Below are positions 9,155 through 24,468 of a stretch of 64,000 nt of DNA, one piece after another; within the stretch, counting starts at the first letter, position 1; each line of letters starts with the position of its first letter. The notes under the pieces were generated by a model, which ran no database searches, had not been told where the DNA came from, and saw nothing but the letters and a program-made list of their open reading frames with translations. A program made the translations under genes and the position numbers. Origin of the DNA: Xanthomonas sp. AM6 (GTDB lineage: Bacteria; Pseudomonadota; Gammaproteobacteria; Xanthomonadales; Xanthomonadaceae); contig NZ_CP106869.1 of the NCBI RefSeq assembly GCF_025665335.1, positions 2,134,501 through 2,198,500 of the forward strand, read 5' to 3'.

Positions 9155-9748
9155 TCAACGCAATGCGGTGCGGCGCTTTTCGTCGATCCACTTCGAGGCT
9201 TGCGCCGGGGTGTAGTCGTGCATCCACGCCAGCATCGCGTCGAGGTCGTTGCCGTACCACAGGTCGGCGCGCTGGTCCGGGTGCAGGAAGCGTTCGGCGA
9301 CCATGCGGTCGATCATGCCGATCAGCGGGGCGTAGAAGTCTTCCACGTCCAGGAACGCGCAGGGCTTGTTGCCGATGCCGAGCTGGCGCCAGGTCAGCAT
9401 CTCGAAGATCTCTTCCATGGTGCCGAAGCCGCCGGGCAGGGCGACGAAGCCGTCGGACAGGTCGAACATGCGCGACTTGCGCTCGTGCATCGAACCGACG
9501 ATTTCCAGTTCGGTCAGCCCGCGGTGCGCCACTTCCCAGTCGGCCAGTTGCTTGGGGATCACCCCGGTGACCTGGCCGCCGGCGGCGAGCACCGCATTGG
9601 CCACGGTGCCCATCAGCCCGACGTTGCCGCCGCCGTAGACCAGGCGCAGGCCCTGCTCGGCGATGCGCGTGCCCAGCGCAGTGGCGCGCTCGGCGTAGGC
9701 GGGCTTGTTGCCGGCGTTGGAACCGCAGTAGACGCAGATGCTCTTCAT
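9155..9748 (-). CDS. LOG family protein (cytokinin riboside 5'-monophosphate phosphoribohydrolase-like)
   Basis: This 197-residue protein belongs to the LOG/TIGR00730 family, formerly mislabelled as lysine decarboxylase. The diagnostic PGGFGTMEE lies at residues 105-113, preceded by the conserved MHERKSRM. Known members release the base from nucleoside 5'-monophosphates, including cytokinin ribotides and AMP. In a plant-associated bacterium cytokinin activation is a possible role, but the sequence alone cannot separate this from housekeeping nucleotide hydrolysis. It lies downstream of lpdA in the same direction, separated by a GGGATTC palindrome. Confidence 0.9.
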   Translation of the reverse strand: MKSICVYCGSNAGNKPAYAERATALGTRIAEQGLRLVYGGGNVGLMGTVANAVLAAGGQVTGVIPKQLADWEVAHRGLTELEIVGSMHERKSRMFDLSDGFVALPGGFGTMEEIFEMLTWRQLGIGNKPCAFLDVEDFYAPLIGMIDRMVAERFLHPDQRADLWYGNDLDAMLAWMHDYTPAQASKWIDEKRRTALR

Positions 9749-9751
9749 TGG

Positions 9752-9964
9752 GCTGGGATTCGGGAGTGGGGAATGGGGAGTCGTAGAAGCGGGGTGCTGC
9801 CTGTGCGAGCGTTGCGAGGCAGGGCGTTATCAATCACTTGATGCCATATCGGCGATCCGCAAAGCACAACGCCGGGCTCTCGCCCGGCGCCGCGCCGTTG
9901 CCGGGACTGGAAAGGGGAAAGGAGCCGCCTTTGCGAATCCCCACTCCCCACTCCCGAATCCCGG
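9752..9964. repeat. GGGATTC-type palindromic element between the LOG gene and lpdA
   Basis: The left arm at 9752-9782 (GGGATTCGGGAGTGGGGAAT and onwards) is matched by an inverted right arm at 9934-9964 with only a few mismatches. The 150-base interior carries no gene. Very similar arms occur at five other sites in the window, so this is a dispersed repeat family that could form a long RNA stem-loop between the two reading frames. Confidence 0.8.
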
Positions 9965-9966
9965 CC

Positions 9967-11516
<1,550 letters not shown>

Positions 11517-11521
11517 TTTCA

Positions 11522-12745
<1,224 letters not shown>

Positions 12746-12789
12746 TGCAGAGGGCGTCCTAGTGGTGTCTTTTGGAAGGTGAAGGAGGT

Positions 12790-15615
<2,826 letters not shown>

Positions 15616-15701
15616 GATGGTGGGGTCGGGTCGCTTTGTGGGTTGGCTTGCGATAGGAACCGGCGGGCGCGTGGCCTGCGCGGGCGTAATCAAGCGAAAA
15701 A

Positions 15702-15707
15702 ATTATA
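15702..15707 (-). promoter_or_regulatory. Possible -10 element upstream of sucA
   Basis: A perfect TATAAT on the minus strand lies about 90 bases before the proposed sucA start, in an A/T-rich patch that stands out in this GC-rich sequence. No good -35 hexamer is seen 16-18 bases upstream, so the promoter is tentative. Confidence 0.35.
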
Positions 15708-15795
15708 CCCCCATGAGCCAGCCGGGGTGTGCATTTCGGATACACAGGGGCTACGCAGGGTTCATCCATCGCGCCATGGCGGCGACGGCGCGCCG

Positions 15796-16701
15796 CTACC
15801 AGCCCAGCGCGCGCAGCTCCGTGCAGTCGCGCGAGCGCTCCCAGACCCGCGCGAAGGCCTCGCGCAGCTGGCGCGCGCGGCCGCCGCCGAGCAGGTCGGT
15901 CTCGCCGTCGTAACGGTGACCCAGCGCACGGAAGTAGTAGCCGCCGCCGTCGTTGACTAGGTAGGCCGCGGCGTAGCCCTGGTCGACCGGATCGACCACT
16001 TCGCGAAACGCGAACACGCTGGGCAGGCGTTGCGCCAGGGCCAGCAGCGGCGCGCCGGCGCGCTGCGGGGCGGCCGCGTCGTGCAGCAGCACGCGCACCT
16101 GCTTGTCGTGCGCGGCCACCGCGAAGCGGCGCAGCTGGTCGAGCAGCGGCGGGCTGTCCAGCAGACCCGGGTCCAGCGCGCGGCTGTAGATCAGCAACTG
16201 GCGCCGCGCCTGCGCGACCAGCGCGGCGCTGGCGGCGATCGCCGCGGCCGCATCCTCCACCGCGGCGGCGCCATCGAGCACGCGCCGCATCGGTTGCCGT
16301 TCGCTGCCGTCGGCGCCGGCGCTGCGCGCGCCGACCGGCAGGAAGCCGTGCCGCGCGTAGAAGGGGAGCGTGGCCGGCGGCGCCTGCAGGTCCAGCCGCG
16401 GCCAGCGCCGGCGCCGCGCTTCCTCGATCAGTGCGGCCAGCAGCGCGCCGCCGATGCCGCGGCCGCGCCAGGCCGGCAACACCGCCATGCAGCCGATGCG
16501 CTGGTCGGGACTCAGCCGCGCGCTGCCGAGCGGCTGGCCGTCGTCGGCGCTGGCCAGCACGTGGTGGCTCAGCGCATCCAGCGCCGCCTCGGCAGGCGCC
16601 TGCGCCAGCGGCAGGCCGGCCTGCGCGCGCAGCGCCTGCAGTTCGCCCGCCTGGCGGGCCGGGTCCAGCGTATCGATGCGCAAGCCGGGGACGGTGGGCA
16701 T
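15796..16701 (-). CDS. GNAT acetyltransferase fused to a C-terminal domain of unknown function
   Basis: This is a 301-residue two-part protein. The N-terminal 140 residues are a GNAT fold with the acetyl-CoA loop motif LPAWRGRGIGGALL and the FYARHGF segment. The C-terminal 155 residues begin about AAAAIAASAALVAQARRQL and contain YSRALDPGLLDSPPLLDQL and the C-terminal WERSRDC. The second part resembles a phospholipase-D-like fold by general pattern, but no HKD motif is present, so it may be a binding domain. The gene ends the two-gene unit headed by roxA, nine bases downstream. The substrate cannot be inferred with confidence. Confidence 0.82.
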   Translation of the reverse strand: MPTVPGLRIDTLDPARQAGELQALRAQAGLPLAQAPAEAALDALSHHVLASADDGQPLGSARLSPDQRIGCMAVLPAWRGRGIGGALLAALIEEARRRRWPRLDLQAPPATLPFYARHGFLPVGARSAGADGSERQPMRRVLDGAAAVEDAAAAIAASAALVAQARRQLLIYSRALDPGLLDSPPLLDQLRRFAVAAHDKQVRVLLHDAAAPQRAGAPLLALAQRLPSVFAFREVVDPVDQGYAAAYLVNDGGGYYFRALGHRYDGETDLLGGGRARQLREAFARVWERSRDCTELRALGW

Positions 16702-16710
16702 GGCGGCGGT

Positions 16711-17967
16711 TCAATCCTGGGCGTTGGCGTCCTCGCCGTGATCGTCGCCGTCGTCGCCGGTCTCGTCCAGCGGTTGGTAGAAGCCGGCCTCGACCAGCTG
16801 CAGCAACGTCTCGCGGCCGGCGGCGGACAGCGCCGCGTAGTCGGCGCCGTCGAGGTGGTCGGCCGCGGCCAGGCGCCGCGCGTCCTTGAGCGGCAGCGCG
16901 AATTCCAGGCCGCTGCAGAACAGGGTGGCGCCGCGCGTGGCCCGGCGCCAGGCCGGACGCGCCCAGGGATGGCGCTGCAGGACCAGGCCCTGTTCCAGCG
17001 CCGCGGCCACTTCCTGGGCGGCCGGCGGGTTGGCCGGCGGCAGGATCTCGCCGGCGGCGCGGTAGGTGGTGATGAAGCGGCCGAACCAGGCGCCGAGCCG
17101 GTCGGGGTCGTTCATGCGCAGCGCGTTCAGCGCCTCGACCACGCGGCCCATTGCCGCCGCGTCGATCTCGTACGGGTCGGCCGGCACCTGCAGGTCCTCG
17201 TCGTGGTAGCGCAGCGCCTCGTCGGCGCCGTCGATCAAGGTGTCCAGGTAGTCGCCGATCAGCTCGGCCGAGGACGGGGCGCGCATGCCCACCGAGAAGG
17301 TCAGGCAGGCGTCCTCGGCGACGCCGTGGTGCGGCACCAGCGGCGGCAGGTACAGCATGTCGCCGGGGCCGAGCACCCAGTCGTGGGTCGGGGTGAATTC
17401 GCGCAGCAGCTTCAGCTCCACGTCCTCGCGGAACCCGGTCGGCGGCGCCTTGCGGCCCATGGAGGCGCTGGCGTCGATCTGCCAGCGGCGGTGGCCGTGC
17501 GCCTGCAGCAGGAACACGTCGTAGTGGTCCACGTGCGCGCCGACCGAGCCGCCCGGCGCGGCGAAGCTGACCATCACGTCGTCCACGCGCCAGCGCGGCA
17601 GGAAGCGGAACTGCTCGAGCAGCGCGCGCACGTCCGGGTCCCACTTGTCGACGTCCTGCACCAGCAGGGTCCAATCGTGGTCGGGCATGCCGGGGAATTC
17701 GCTTTCCTCGAACGGGCCGCTGCGCACGCTCCAGCGGTCGGCGGCGCGGTCGTGCACGATCAGCCGCGACAGCGCGGCCTCCTCGCAGGCCAGCCCGGCC
17801 AGGTCGCCCGGCTCCAGCGGCGAGACGAAGCCGGGAAAGGCGTCGCGAATCAGCAGCGGGCGCTTGTGCCAGTAGTCGCGCAGGAAGGTCGCCGCCGGCA
17901 TGCCCAGCGGGTGCTGCCGGGTGGCGTCGACGTCGATCGGGAAGGTGGCGGGTTTCTTCATGGGCAT
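16711..17967 (-). CDS. roxA: Ribosomal oxygenase, cupin/JmjC type (RoxA/YcfD-like uL16 arginine hydroxylase)
   Basis: This 418-residue 2-oxoglutarate/Fe(II) oxygenase matches the YcfD/RoxA family, which hydroxylates an arginine of ribosomal protein uL16. The iron-binding HxD lies in SVGAHVDHYDVFLLQ, the distal histidine in LPPLVPHHGV, and the N-terminus has the family segment DYWHKRPLLIRDAFPGF. A winged-helix-like C-terminal half (FALPLKDARRLAAADHLDG) is present. Start is ATG 17967 or 17961. Length is near that of E. coli YcfD (about 370) with an acidic C-terminal tail (DDGDDHGEDANAQD). Confidence 0.87.
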   Translation of the reverse strand: MPMKKPATFPIDVDATRQHPLGMPAATFLRDYWHKRPLLIRDAFPGFVSPLEPGDLAGLACEEAALSRLIVHDRAADRWSVRSGPFEESEFPGMPDHDWTLLVQDVDKWDPDVRALLEQFRFLPRWRVDDVMVSFAAPGGSVGAHVDHYDVFLLQAHGHRRWQIDASASMGRKAPPTGFREDVELKLLREFTPTHDWVLGPGDMLYLPPLVPHHGVAEDACLTFSVGMRAPSSAELIGDYLDTLIDGADEALRYHDEDLQVPADPYEIDAAAMGRVVEALNALRMNDPDRLGAWFGRFITTYRAAGEILPPANPPAAQEVAAALEQGLVLQRHPWARPAWRRATRGATLFCSGLEFALPLKDARRLAAADHLDGADYAALSAAGRETLLQLVEAGFYQPLDETGDDGDDHGEDANAQD

Positions 17968-18155
17968 GCGGTCCGGCAGGGGAGACCGGCAACGGCGCCG
18001 GCGATGCCCGCCATTGTCGCCCAGCCGGCCGCGCGCCGGGTTGTGCGTGCGCATTGCGCTCGGCGCGGCGATATGTCTGCGCAGGACCGGCGCCGCACGG
18101 CCGCCGGGATTCCGCGCGGGCGCGTTCGCCGGCCCGGGCGGCCTGCCGCCGCTGC

Positions 18156-18180
18156 CTGCGCCGCGGATGCGGCGGCGCAG
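18156..18180. other. GC-rich stem-loop between purB and roxA
   Basis: A perfect nine-base stem (CTGCGCCGC with GCGGCGCAG) encloses a seven-base loop in the gap downstream of nothing but upstream of purB's end on the minus strand, that is between roxA and purB. No T-tract follows, so a role as a Rho-independent terminator is doubtful. Confidence 0.3.
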
Positions 18181-18226
18181 GATCCGCAACGTGGGTGGCG
18201 ATGCCGCGGCGTCGCCGCGGCCTGGG

Positions 18227-19630
<1,404 letters not shown>

Positions 19631-19738
19631 CTACGCCGGCCGCGCGCCGGCCACGCCTGGAATGGGGGCCGCCGGGTGTCGGCGCGCACGGGTAACCGTT
19701 GCGGCGGGGCCGAACCTCCGTCCCCGACTGCGTGCGTC

Positions 19739-19767
19739 GGGACATGTGCAGCGCGCGTTGCTAGAAT
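19739..19767 (+). promoter_or_regulatory. Candidate promoter of the DUF3829 lipoprotein gene
   Basis: A -35-like GGGACA (19739-19744) is separated by 17 bases from a -10-like TAGAAT (19762-19767). The start codon of the lipoprotein lies 37 bases further downstream behind an AGGGA. Two near-consensus hexamers at ideal spacing make this plausible but unproven. Confidence 0.4.
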
Positions 19768-19804
19768 GCACGGCTGTAACCGTTTTCAACAGGGACGTGC
19801 GCCT

Positions 19805-20794
19805 ATGAATTCCTCCTTCCGCCTGGCAGCGCTGGCCGCTGCCGTCTCCGTGTTCCTGGTCGCCTGCGGCGGCAAGCCGCCGGCCACCGCCGCCGCCCCA
19901 GATGGCGCCAAGGCGCCCGCCGACCACGCGGCGAGCGATGCGCACGACGCGCTGACCCGCAAGCTCAACGCGTACATCGAGTGCTTCAACAAGGTCGATG
20001 CGGACATCCACCGCGGCGCGCAGTCCTACGTCGGCTGGATGGAGGATCCCGAGGCCGGCCCGACCGGCAAGGAAACCAGCGTGTACGGGCCTGCCAAGAT
20101 CGACGAGTACGACATGAAGGTCTGCGACGCGCCGATCGCGCAGGCGGCCGCGGCCACGCCCGCGCTGCCGGCGCTGGATACGGCCGCCAAGCGCTATGCG
20201 GCCGCGCTGAAGACGCTGCAGCCGCTCGGCAACCAGGTGCGCGACTACTACGAGCGCGAGGACTACCAGGACGACCACTTCGCCAAGGGCAAGCAGCTGC
20301 ATGCGCCGCTGATGGCCGCCCTGTCCCAGTTCGCCGACGCCAGCCAGGCCTTCAGCGACGAACTGGACGCGCAGAACGACGCCGCGCAGCGTGAGCAGCT
20401 CAAGGCGATGGAGCAGGCCGAAGGCCGCACCCGGGAGTTCTACCGGCTGTCGATGATGCTCGAGGCCAAGGACATCGTCGCCCTGCTGCAGGAGGACGAG
20501 TTCGATGTCGCCAAGGCCAACGCATTGCTCGACGGCTTCAACATGCTCTCCGACGAGGCGCACGCCAAGGTCGCCGAGCAGGAGCCGGGCAAGCTCGACT
20601 GGAACAGTTTCGAAACGGCCGCGGAGAACTTCCGCAAGGAAGGCAAGGCGCGGATCAAGCGGGTCGTCGAGAAGACCCCGTACAGCCGCATGGAACAGGG
20701 CTGGCTGGACAACCCGACGCTGGCGCCGGAAGGCTCGCCGGGACGGCTGTTGAAGGCGTACAACAACCTGGTCTTCCAGAGCAACCGGCAGTAG
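19805..20794 (+). CDS. YiiG-like lipoprotein, DUF3829 family
   Basis: This 329-residue protein has a lipoprotein signal peptide with a lipobox at VFLVACGG, so it should be anchored to a membrane facing the periplasm. The body is alpha-helical by composition and matches the DUF3829/YiiG pattern: LTRKLNAYIECFNKVDADI at the start and a C-terminal EGSPGRLLKAYNNLVFQSN. The function of the family is unknown. ATG 19805 is clear because it directly begins the signal peptide. No partner gene is close. Confidence 0.82.
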   Translation: MNSSFRLAALAAAVSVFLVACGGKPPATAAAPDGAKAPADHAASDAHDALTRKLNAYIECFNKVDADIHRGAQSYVGWMEDPEAGPTGKETSVYGPAKIDEYDMKVCDAPIAQAAAATPALPALDTAAKRYAAALKTLQPLGNQVRDYYEREDYQDDHFAKGKQLHAPLMAALSQFADASQAFSDELDAQNDAAQREQLKAMEQAEGRTREFYRLSMMLEAKDIVALLQEDEFDVAKANALLDGFNMLSDEAHAKVAEQEPGKLDWNSFETAAENFRKEGKARIKRVVEKTPYSRMEQGWLDNPTLAPEGSPGRLLKAYNNLVFQSNRQ

Positions 20795-21309
20795 TCGCCG
20801 CGTCCGGCGGTGCGGCGATGCCGCCGTCGCTGCGTTGGAACGAAAGCCCGGCGCAGCGATCTCGCGCCGAGCGGTGCCGCGGTCGCCGCGGCACTGACGC
20901 ACTGCCGATCGGTCGCGGCGATCCGGCCGCAGATGTGCCAAGCGCTTGCACCTGCTCGACCGGCATCACCACGGCCCAACTGCCATCACGGCGCGGCGTG
21001 GTCCACGCCGCTGCGCAGTGCGCAGCCGGCAGCGGCATGGCTGGCGCGGACGAGGTGCGCCGCGCCGCGTGGCCGCATGGCGCGCCAGGGCCGCGCAGGT
21101 AGCGGAGCGCGTCGGCGTCGCCGGCCAGCGCCGCGGCGCCCAGCGCTGCCTCCAGGCCTTGCTAACATCCGCTGGCGCACACTGCTGACGCCGGGCGCTG
21201 CGCCGCGGATAATGCGCGCGCCAGCCGCAGCTCCGCCAGCCTGCCTCCCCGGACGTCCCTCGCGACAGCGCCGGGTGGATTCCTCTTTTGCAGATGCGGA
21301 GATTGCGCA
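20795..21309. other. Intergenic stretch upstream of fumC
   Basis: These 515 bases contain only short overlapping frames with Arg/Ala-rich, unconserved translations, and I see no gene. The only signal is the candidate fumC promoter near the 3' end. Confidence 0.6.
21185..21213 (+). promoter_or_regulatory. Candidate fumC promoter
   Basis: CTGACG (21185-21190) and GATAAT (21208-21213) are 17 bases apart, each four to five matches to the sigma-70 consensus. This predicts a leader of about 90 bases before the fumC ATG. Confidence 0.4.
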
Positions 21310-22722
21310 ATGAGTGACAACTTCAGGGTCGAGCACGACAGCATGGGCGAGTTGCAGGTGCCCGCCGAGGCGCTGTGGGGCGCCCAGACCCAGCGTGCGG
21401 TGCAGAACTTTCCGATCTCCGGGCAGCCGATGCCGCGCGGCTTCATCCGCGCGCTGGGCCTGATCAAGGCCGCCGCGGCCGGGGTCAACGCCGAGCTGGA
21501 ACTGCTGCCCAAGGCCGTCGCCAAGGCGGTGCAGGCGGCGGCGCTGGAGGTGGCCGACGGCCGGCACGACGCGCATTTCCCGATCGACATCTACCAGACC
21601 GGGTCGGGCACCTCGTCCAACATGAACGCCAACGAGGTCATCGCCACGCTGGCCACGCGCGCGGCCAAGCCGGGCGCGCCGGCGGTGCATCCGAACGACC
21701 ACGTCAACCTCGGCCAGAGCTCCAACGACGTGGTGCCGACCGCGATCCGCGTCTCCGCCCAGCTGGCCACGCAGGAACAGCTGCTGCCGGCGCTCAAGCA
21801 CCTGCGCAAGGTCATCGACCGGCGCGCCAGGGACCTGGACAAGGTGGTCAAGACCGGACGCACGCACCTGATGGACGCGATGCCGCTGACCTTCGGCCAG
21901 GAGTTCGGGGCGTGGTCGGCGCAGCTGTCCTCGGCGCAGGAGCGGCTGCAGGACAGCCTCAAGCGCCTGCGCCGGCTGCCGCTGGGCGGCACCGCGATCG
22001 GCACCGGGATCAACGCCGACCCGCGCTTTGGCAGCAAGGTGGCCAAGGCCCTGTCCGCGCTGACCGGCTGCAAGTTCGACAGCGCCGAGAACAAGTTCGA
22101 AGGCCTGGCCGCGCAGGACGATGCGGTGGAACTGTCCGGCCAGCTCAATGCGCTGGCGGTGGCGCTGATCAAGATCGCCAACGACCTGCGCTGGATGAAC
22201 GCCGGGCCGCTGGCCGGGCTGGGCGAGATCGAGTTGCCGGCGCTGCAGCCGGGCAGCTCGATCATGCCGGGCAAGGTCAACCCGGTGATTCCCGAGGCCA
22301 CGGTGATGGTCTGCGCGCAGGTCATCGGCCACCACACCGCGATCACCGTGGCCGGGCAGACCGGCAACTTCCAGTTGAACGTGGCGCTGCCGCTGATCGC
22401 GGCCAACCTGCTGGACTCGATCGGCCTGCTGGCCAACGTGTCGCGACTGCTGGCCGATTCGGCGATCGCCGGGCTGAAGGTGCGCAAGGAGCGGGTGCGC
22501 GAGGCGCTGGACCGCAATCCGATCCTGGTCACCGCGCTGAACCCGATCATCGGCTATGAGAAGGCGGCGGCGATCGCCAAGCGCGCCTACAAGGAGAACC
22601 GCCCGGTGCTGGAGATCGCGATCGAGGACAGCGGCCTGGGCGAGGCCGAGCTGCGCAAGCTGCTCGATCCGGCGGCACTGACCAGGGGCGGCATCCACGC
22701 CGGCGCGGGCGGCGGGGGCTGA
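21310..22722 (+). CDS. fumC: Class II fumarate hydratase
   Basis: This 470-residue cytoplasmic enzyme interconverts fumarate and malate without an iron-sulfur cluster. The superfamily signature GSSIMPGKVNPVIPEA lies near residue 316, and TGSGTSSNMNANEVIA and NDHVNLGQSSNDVVPTA supply the other two active-site regions. The NPVIPE variant of the signature, rather than NPTQCE, groups it with the subtype seen in actinobacteria and some proteobacteria. A GGAG precedes the ATG at suitable distance. The C-terminus ends in a glycine-rich tail. Confidence 0.93.
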   Translation: MSDNFRVEHDSMGELQVPAEALWGAQTQRAVQNFPISGQPMPRGFIRALGLIKAAAAGVNAELELLPKAVAKAVQAAALEVADGRHDAHFPIDIYQTGSGTSSNMNANEVIATLATRAAKPGAPAVHPNDHVNLGQSSNDVVPTAIRVSAQLATQEQLLPALKHLRKVIDRRARDLDKVVKTGRTHLMDAMPLTFGQEFGAWSAQLSSAQERLQDSLKRLRRLPLGGTAIGTGINADPRFGSKVAKALSALTGCKFDSAENKFEGLAAQDDAVELSGQLNALAVALIKIANDLRWMNAGPLAGLGEIELPALQPGSSIMPGKVNPVIPEATVMVCAQVIGHHTAITVAGQTGNFQLNVALPLIAANLLDSIGLLANVSRLLADSAIAGLKVRKERVREALDRNPILVTALNPIIGYEKAAAIAKRAYKENRPVLEIAIEDSGLGEAELRKLLDPAALTRGGIHAGAGGGG

Positions 22723-23012
22723 GGCTGGCGTTGACGCATGGCGCGGCGGGTGCCGTGCCACGCGCGGTCGGCGTGCCGGGGTTGAAAGCGACCGGGCAAC
22801 CGAGATGCCGGCTCGCTGCTGGCTTTGATGCCATCTGCGGAGGATGCGGCAGGGGGCGTGGCCCGTACGCTCCGGGTCTGGCGCTGTGATTTTGATAGTG
22901 GCGTCAGTCGCGATGATCCGGTGTCACCCGGAGCCGCTGGACGAATTTCCGGTGGACCGGGCATCGGCGCCGGTACTGGCAGGTTCCGAAGCCTGCGGCT
23001 TTCAGGGTTTCG

Positions 23013-23311
23013 CGCGTCGCGACTGAAGTCGCTCCCACAATGGGCTATGCGGTCGTCCGGCTGGATGCGCCTGTGGAGGGGTTTCAGCTCCGACAGGAAC
23101 CGTAGCCGGAACCGTTGCCGCTGCGCTCGTCGCGGCTGAAGCCGCTCCTACAGGGGCCGTCCGTCGTAGCTGGAGGATGTGCTGTGGGAGGGCTTCGGGC
23201 CCGACAGGATACGTAGCCGGAACCGCCGCCGCTGCGCTCGTCGCGGCTGAAGCCGCTCCTGCAGGGGCGTCCGTCGTAGTTGGAGAATTGAGGGCCTTCA
23301 GCTACGACGGA
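23013..23311. repeat. REP-type repeat cluster with a 111-base tandem unit
   Basis: The 663 bases between fumC and the next gene (22723-23385) hold no gene. From 23013 they contain at least five REP-like sequences of the TCGCGGCTGAAGCCGCTCC type, at 23013-23040, 23072-23097, 23128-23155, 23183-23207 and 23239-23266. Copies at 23072 and 23183 begin two nearly identical units 111 bases long, which include CGTAGCCGGAACCG and GCCGCTGCGCTCG between REPs. A further degenerate copy lies near 23290-23311. Confidence 0.8.
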
Positions 23312-23385
23312 ATCCGGGCGTCGTATCTTCCTTGTCGCAGGGGTCGCGGTCGATGCGGCTTCCACGGCATGGGCCGACGGCCGCC

Positions 23386-23823
23386 TCAGCGCCGTTCCGC
23401 CTGCAGGTTGCCGAAGCTTTCCCGGTACGGATGCAGCGACGGGATGTCGCGCAGCACCGCGTCCTGCAGGGCGCTGATCTCCGGGGTGGTGGCAAAGCCG
23501 ACCGAGCGCATGTTCGGGTCCGGCGGCGCGGTTTCCAGGGTGCGCTGGCGCTGCATCTGCAGTTGCATGAACAGCTGTTGCAGCTGGGTGCGCTGCGCCT
23601 GCGGCAGCGGCAGTTCGATGTCGTCGATGCGCAGGCTGCCGTCGGGGCCGATCGAGGCGTTGGCGGCCGGCGCGCGGCGCAGCATCACGGTCATGCTGTC
23701 CACCGCCACGCGCGGCTTGCCGCGCTCGGCGCGCGAGGACGTCGCCGCGCCGTCGCGCGTGCCGCATGCCGCCAGCAGCAGGCACAGCGAAATCAGGGAA
23801 AACCAGGCAGCGAGCTTCTTCAT
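23386..23823 (-). CDS. Hypothetical lipoprotein (ytr operon end)
   Basis: This is a 145-residue predicted lipoprotein with lipobox LLAACGT after a hydrophobic signal. The body contains LPLPQAQRTQLQQLFMQLQM, a Gln-rich helix, and no motif I recognise. It is the last gene of the unit that starts at 27799 and follows the DUF2884-like lipoprotein by 51 bases, so it may be part of the same envelope-related set. ATG 23823 begins the signal peptide; the frame is open upstream to 23853 without support. Confidence 0.72.
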   Translation of the reverse strand: MKKLAAWFSLISLCLLLAACGTRDGAATSSRAERGKPRVAVDSMTVMLRRAPAANASIGPDGSLRIDDIELPLPQAQRTQLQQLFMQLQMQRQRTLETAPPDPNMRSVGFATTPEISALQDAVLRDIPSLHPYRESFGNLQAERR

Positions 23824-23874
23824 CGGTCGGTCGGGCGGGGGAGTCCCGGCCATTTTAGGCCGGGTGCGGCGCGA

Positions 23875-24432
23875 TTACTTGACCGAATCGTCGCAGTCGC
23901 TGACGTCGCTGGCGTCGAGGCTGGCGTACGGGCGGAAGGCCGGCAGCTTCTGCGCCAGCGCGTCCTGCACCTGGCGCAGCGTCATCACCTGCTGGCAGAT
24001 CTTCAGCGCTTCCTGCTTGAGCTTGTCGGCCTGGGCCTCGATGTTCTCGCCCACATGCTCGGTGTTGCCGCTGATGACCCCGGCCAGCGCGTCGCCGGCC
24101 GCCTTCACTCCTAGCGCGGCGCCTTGCTTGCCGACCTCCAGGCCCTGCGTGCCGACCGCGCTGATCTGCTCGCGGTACTTCACCAGCAAGGCGTGCTGCT
24201 CGGCGTTGACCGCCACCTGCTTGCCGTCGATCAGCAGATCGCCGGACCGGGTGATGGTCGCCGGCGGCTGGCCGGACACTTTCAGGGTGATGTCGCCGTT
24301 GTCGAAGCTCAGGCTGTGCTGGCCGCCGCTGCCTGCGTCGGTCTTGTCGGCCTGCGGGGTGGACGGTTGGCAGGCCGCCAGGCTCAACAGCGCGGTCAGT
24401 GCGATACCGGTGAACGGCAGGGAACGCTGCAT
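23875..24432 (-). CDS. DUF2884/YggN-like lipoprotein
   Basis: This 185-residue lipoprotein has lipobox SLAACQP. It shows the family pattern in which a short beta-rich segment (SFDNGDITLKVSGQPPATI, then DGKQVAVN) precedes a helical part with a conserved pair of cysteines near the C-terminus (ALKICQQVMTLRQVQDAL and DVSDCDDSV). The function of YggN-type proteins is unknown. It lies 36 bases downstream of the GSGD-repeat protein gene and in the same direction. Confidence 0.78.
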   Translation of the reverse strand: MQRSLPFTGIALTALLSLAACQPSTPQADKTDAGSGGQHSLSFDNGDITLKVSGQPPATITRSGDLLIDGKQVAVNAEQHALLVKYREQISAVGTQGLEVGKQGAALGVKAAGDALAGVISGNTEHVGENIEAQADKLKQEALKICQQVMTLRQVQDALAQKLPAFRPYASLDASDVSDCDDSVK

Positions 24433-24468
24433 GGGGATGTCCTCGATCGGAACGAAGGGAGCCGCGCC

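Noticed and set aside
20810-21313. 167-codon frame in front of fumC
   Set aside because: The predicted protein is very rich in Arg and Ala, has no ribosome-binding site and overlaps the fumC promoter and start.
23013-23311. REP cluster as a CRISPR array
   Set aside because: Repeats are palindromic, alternate in orientation and have repeated rather than unique spacers; no cas gene is near.
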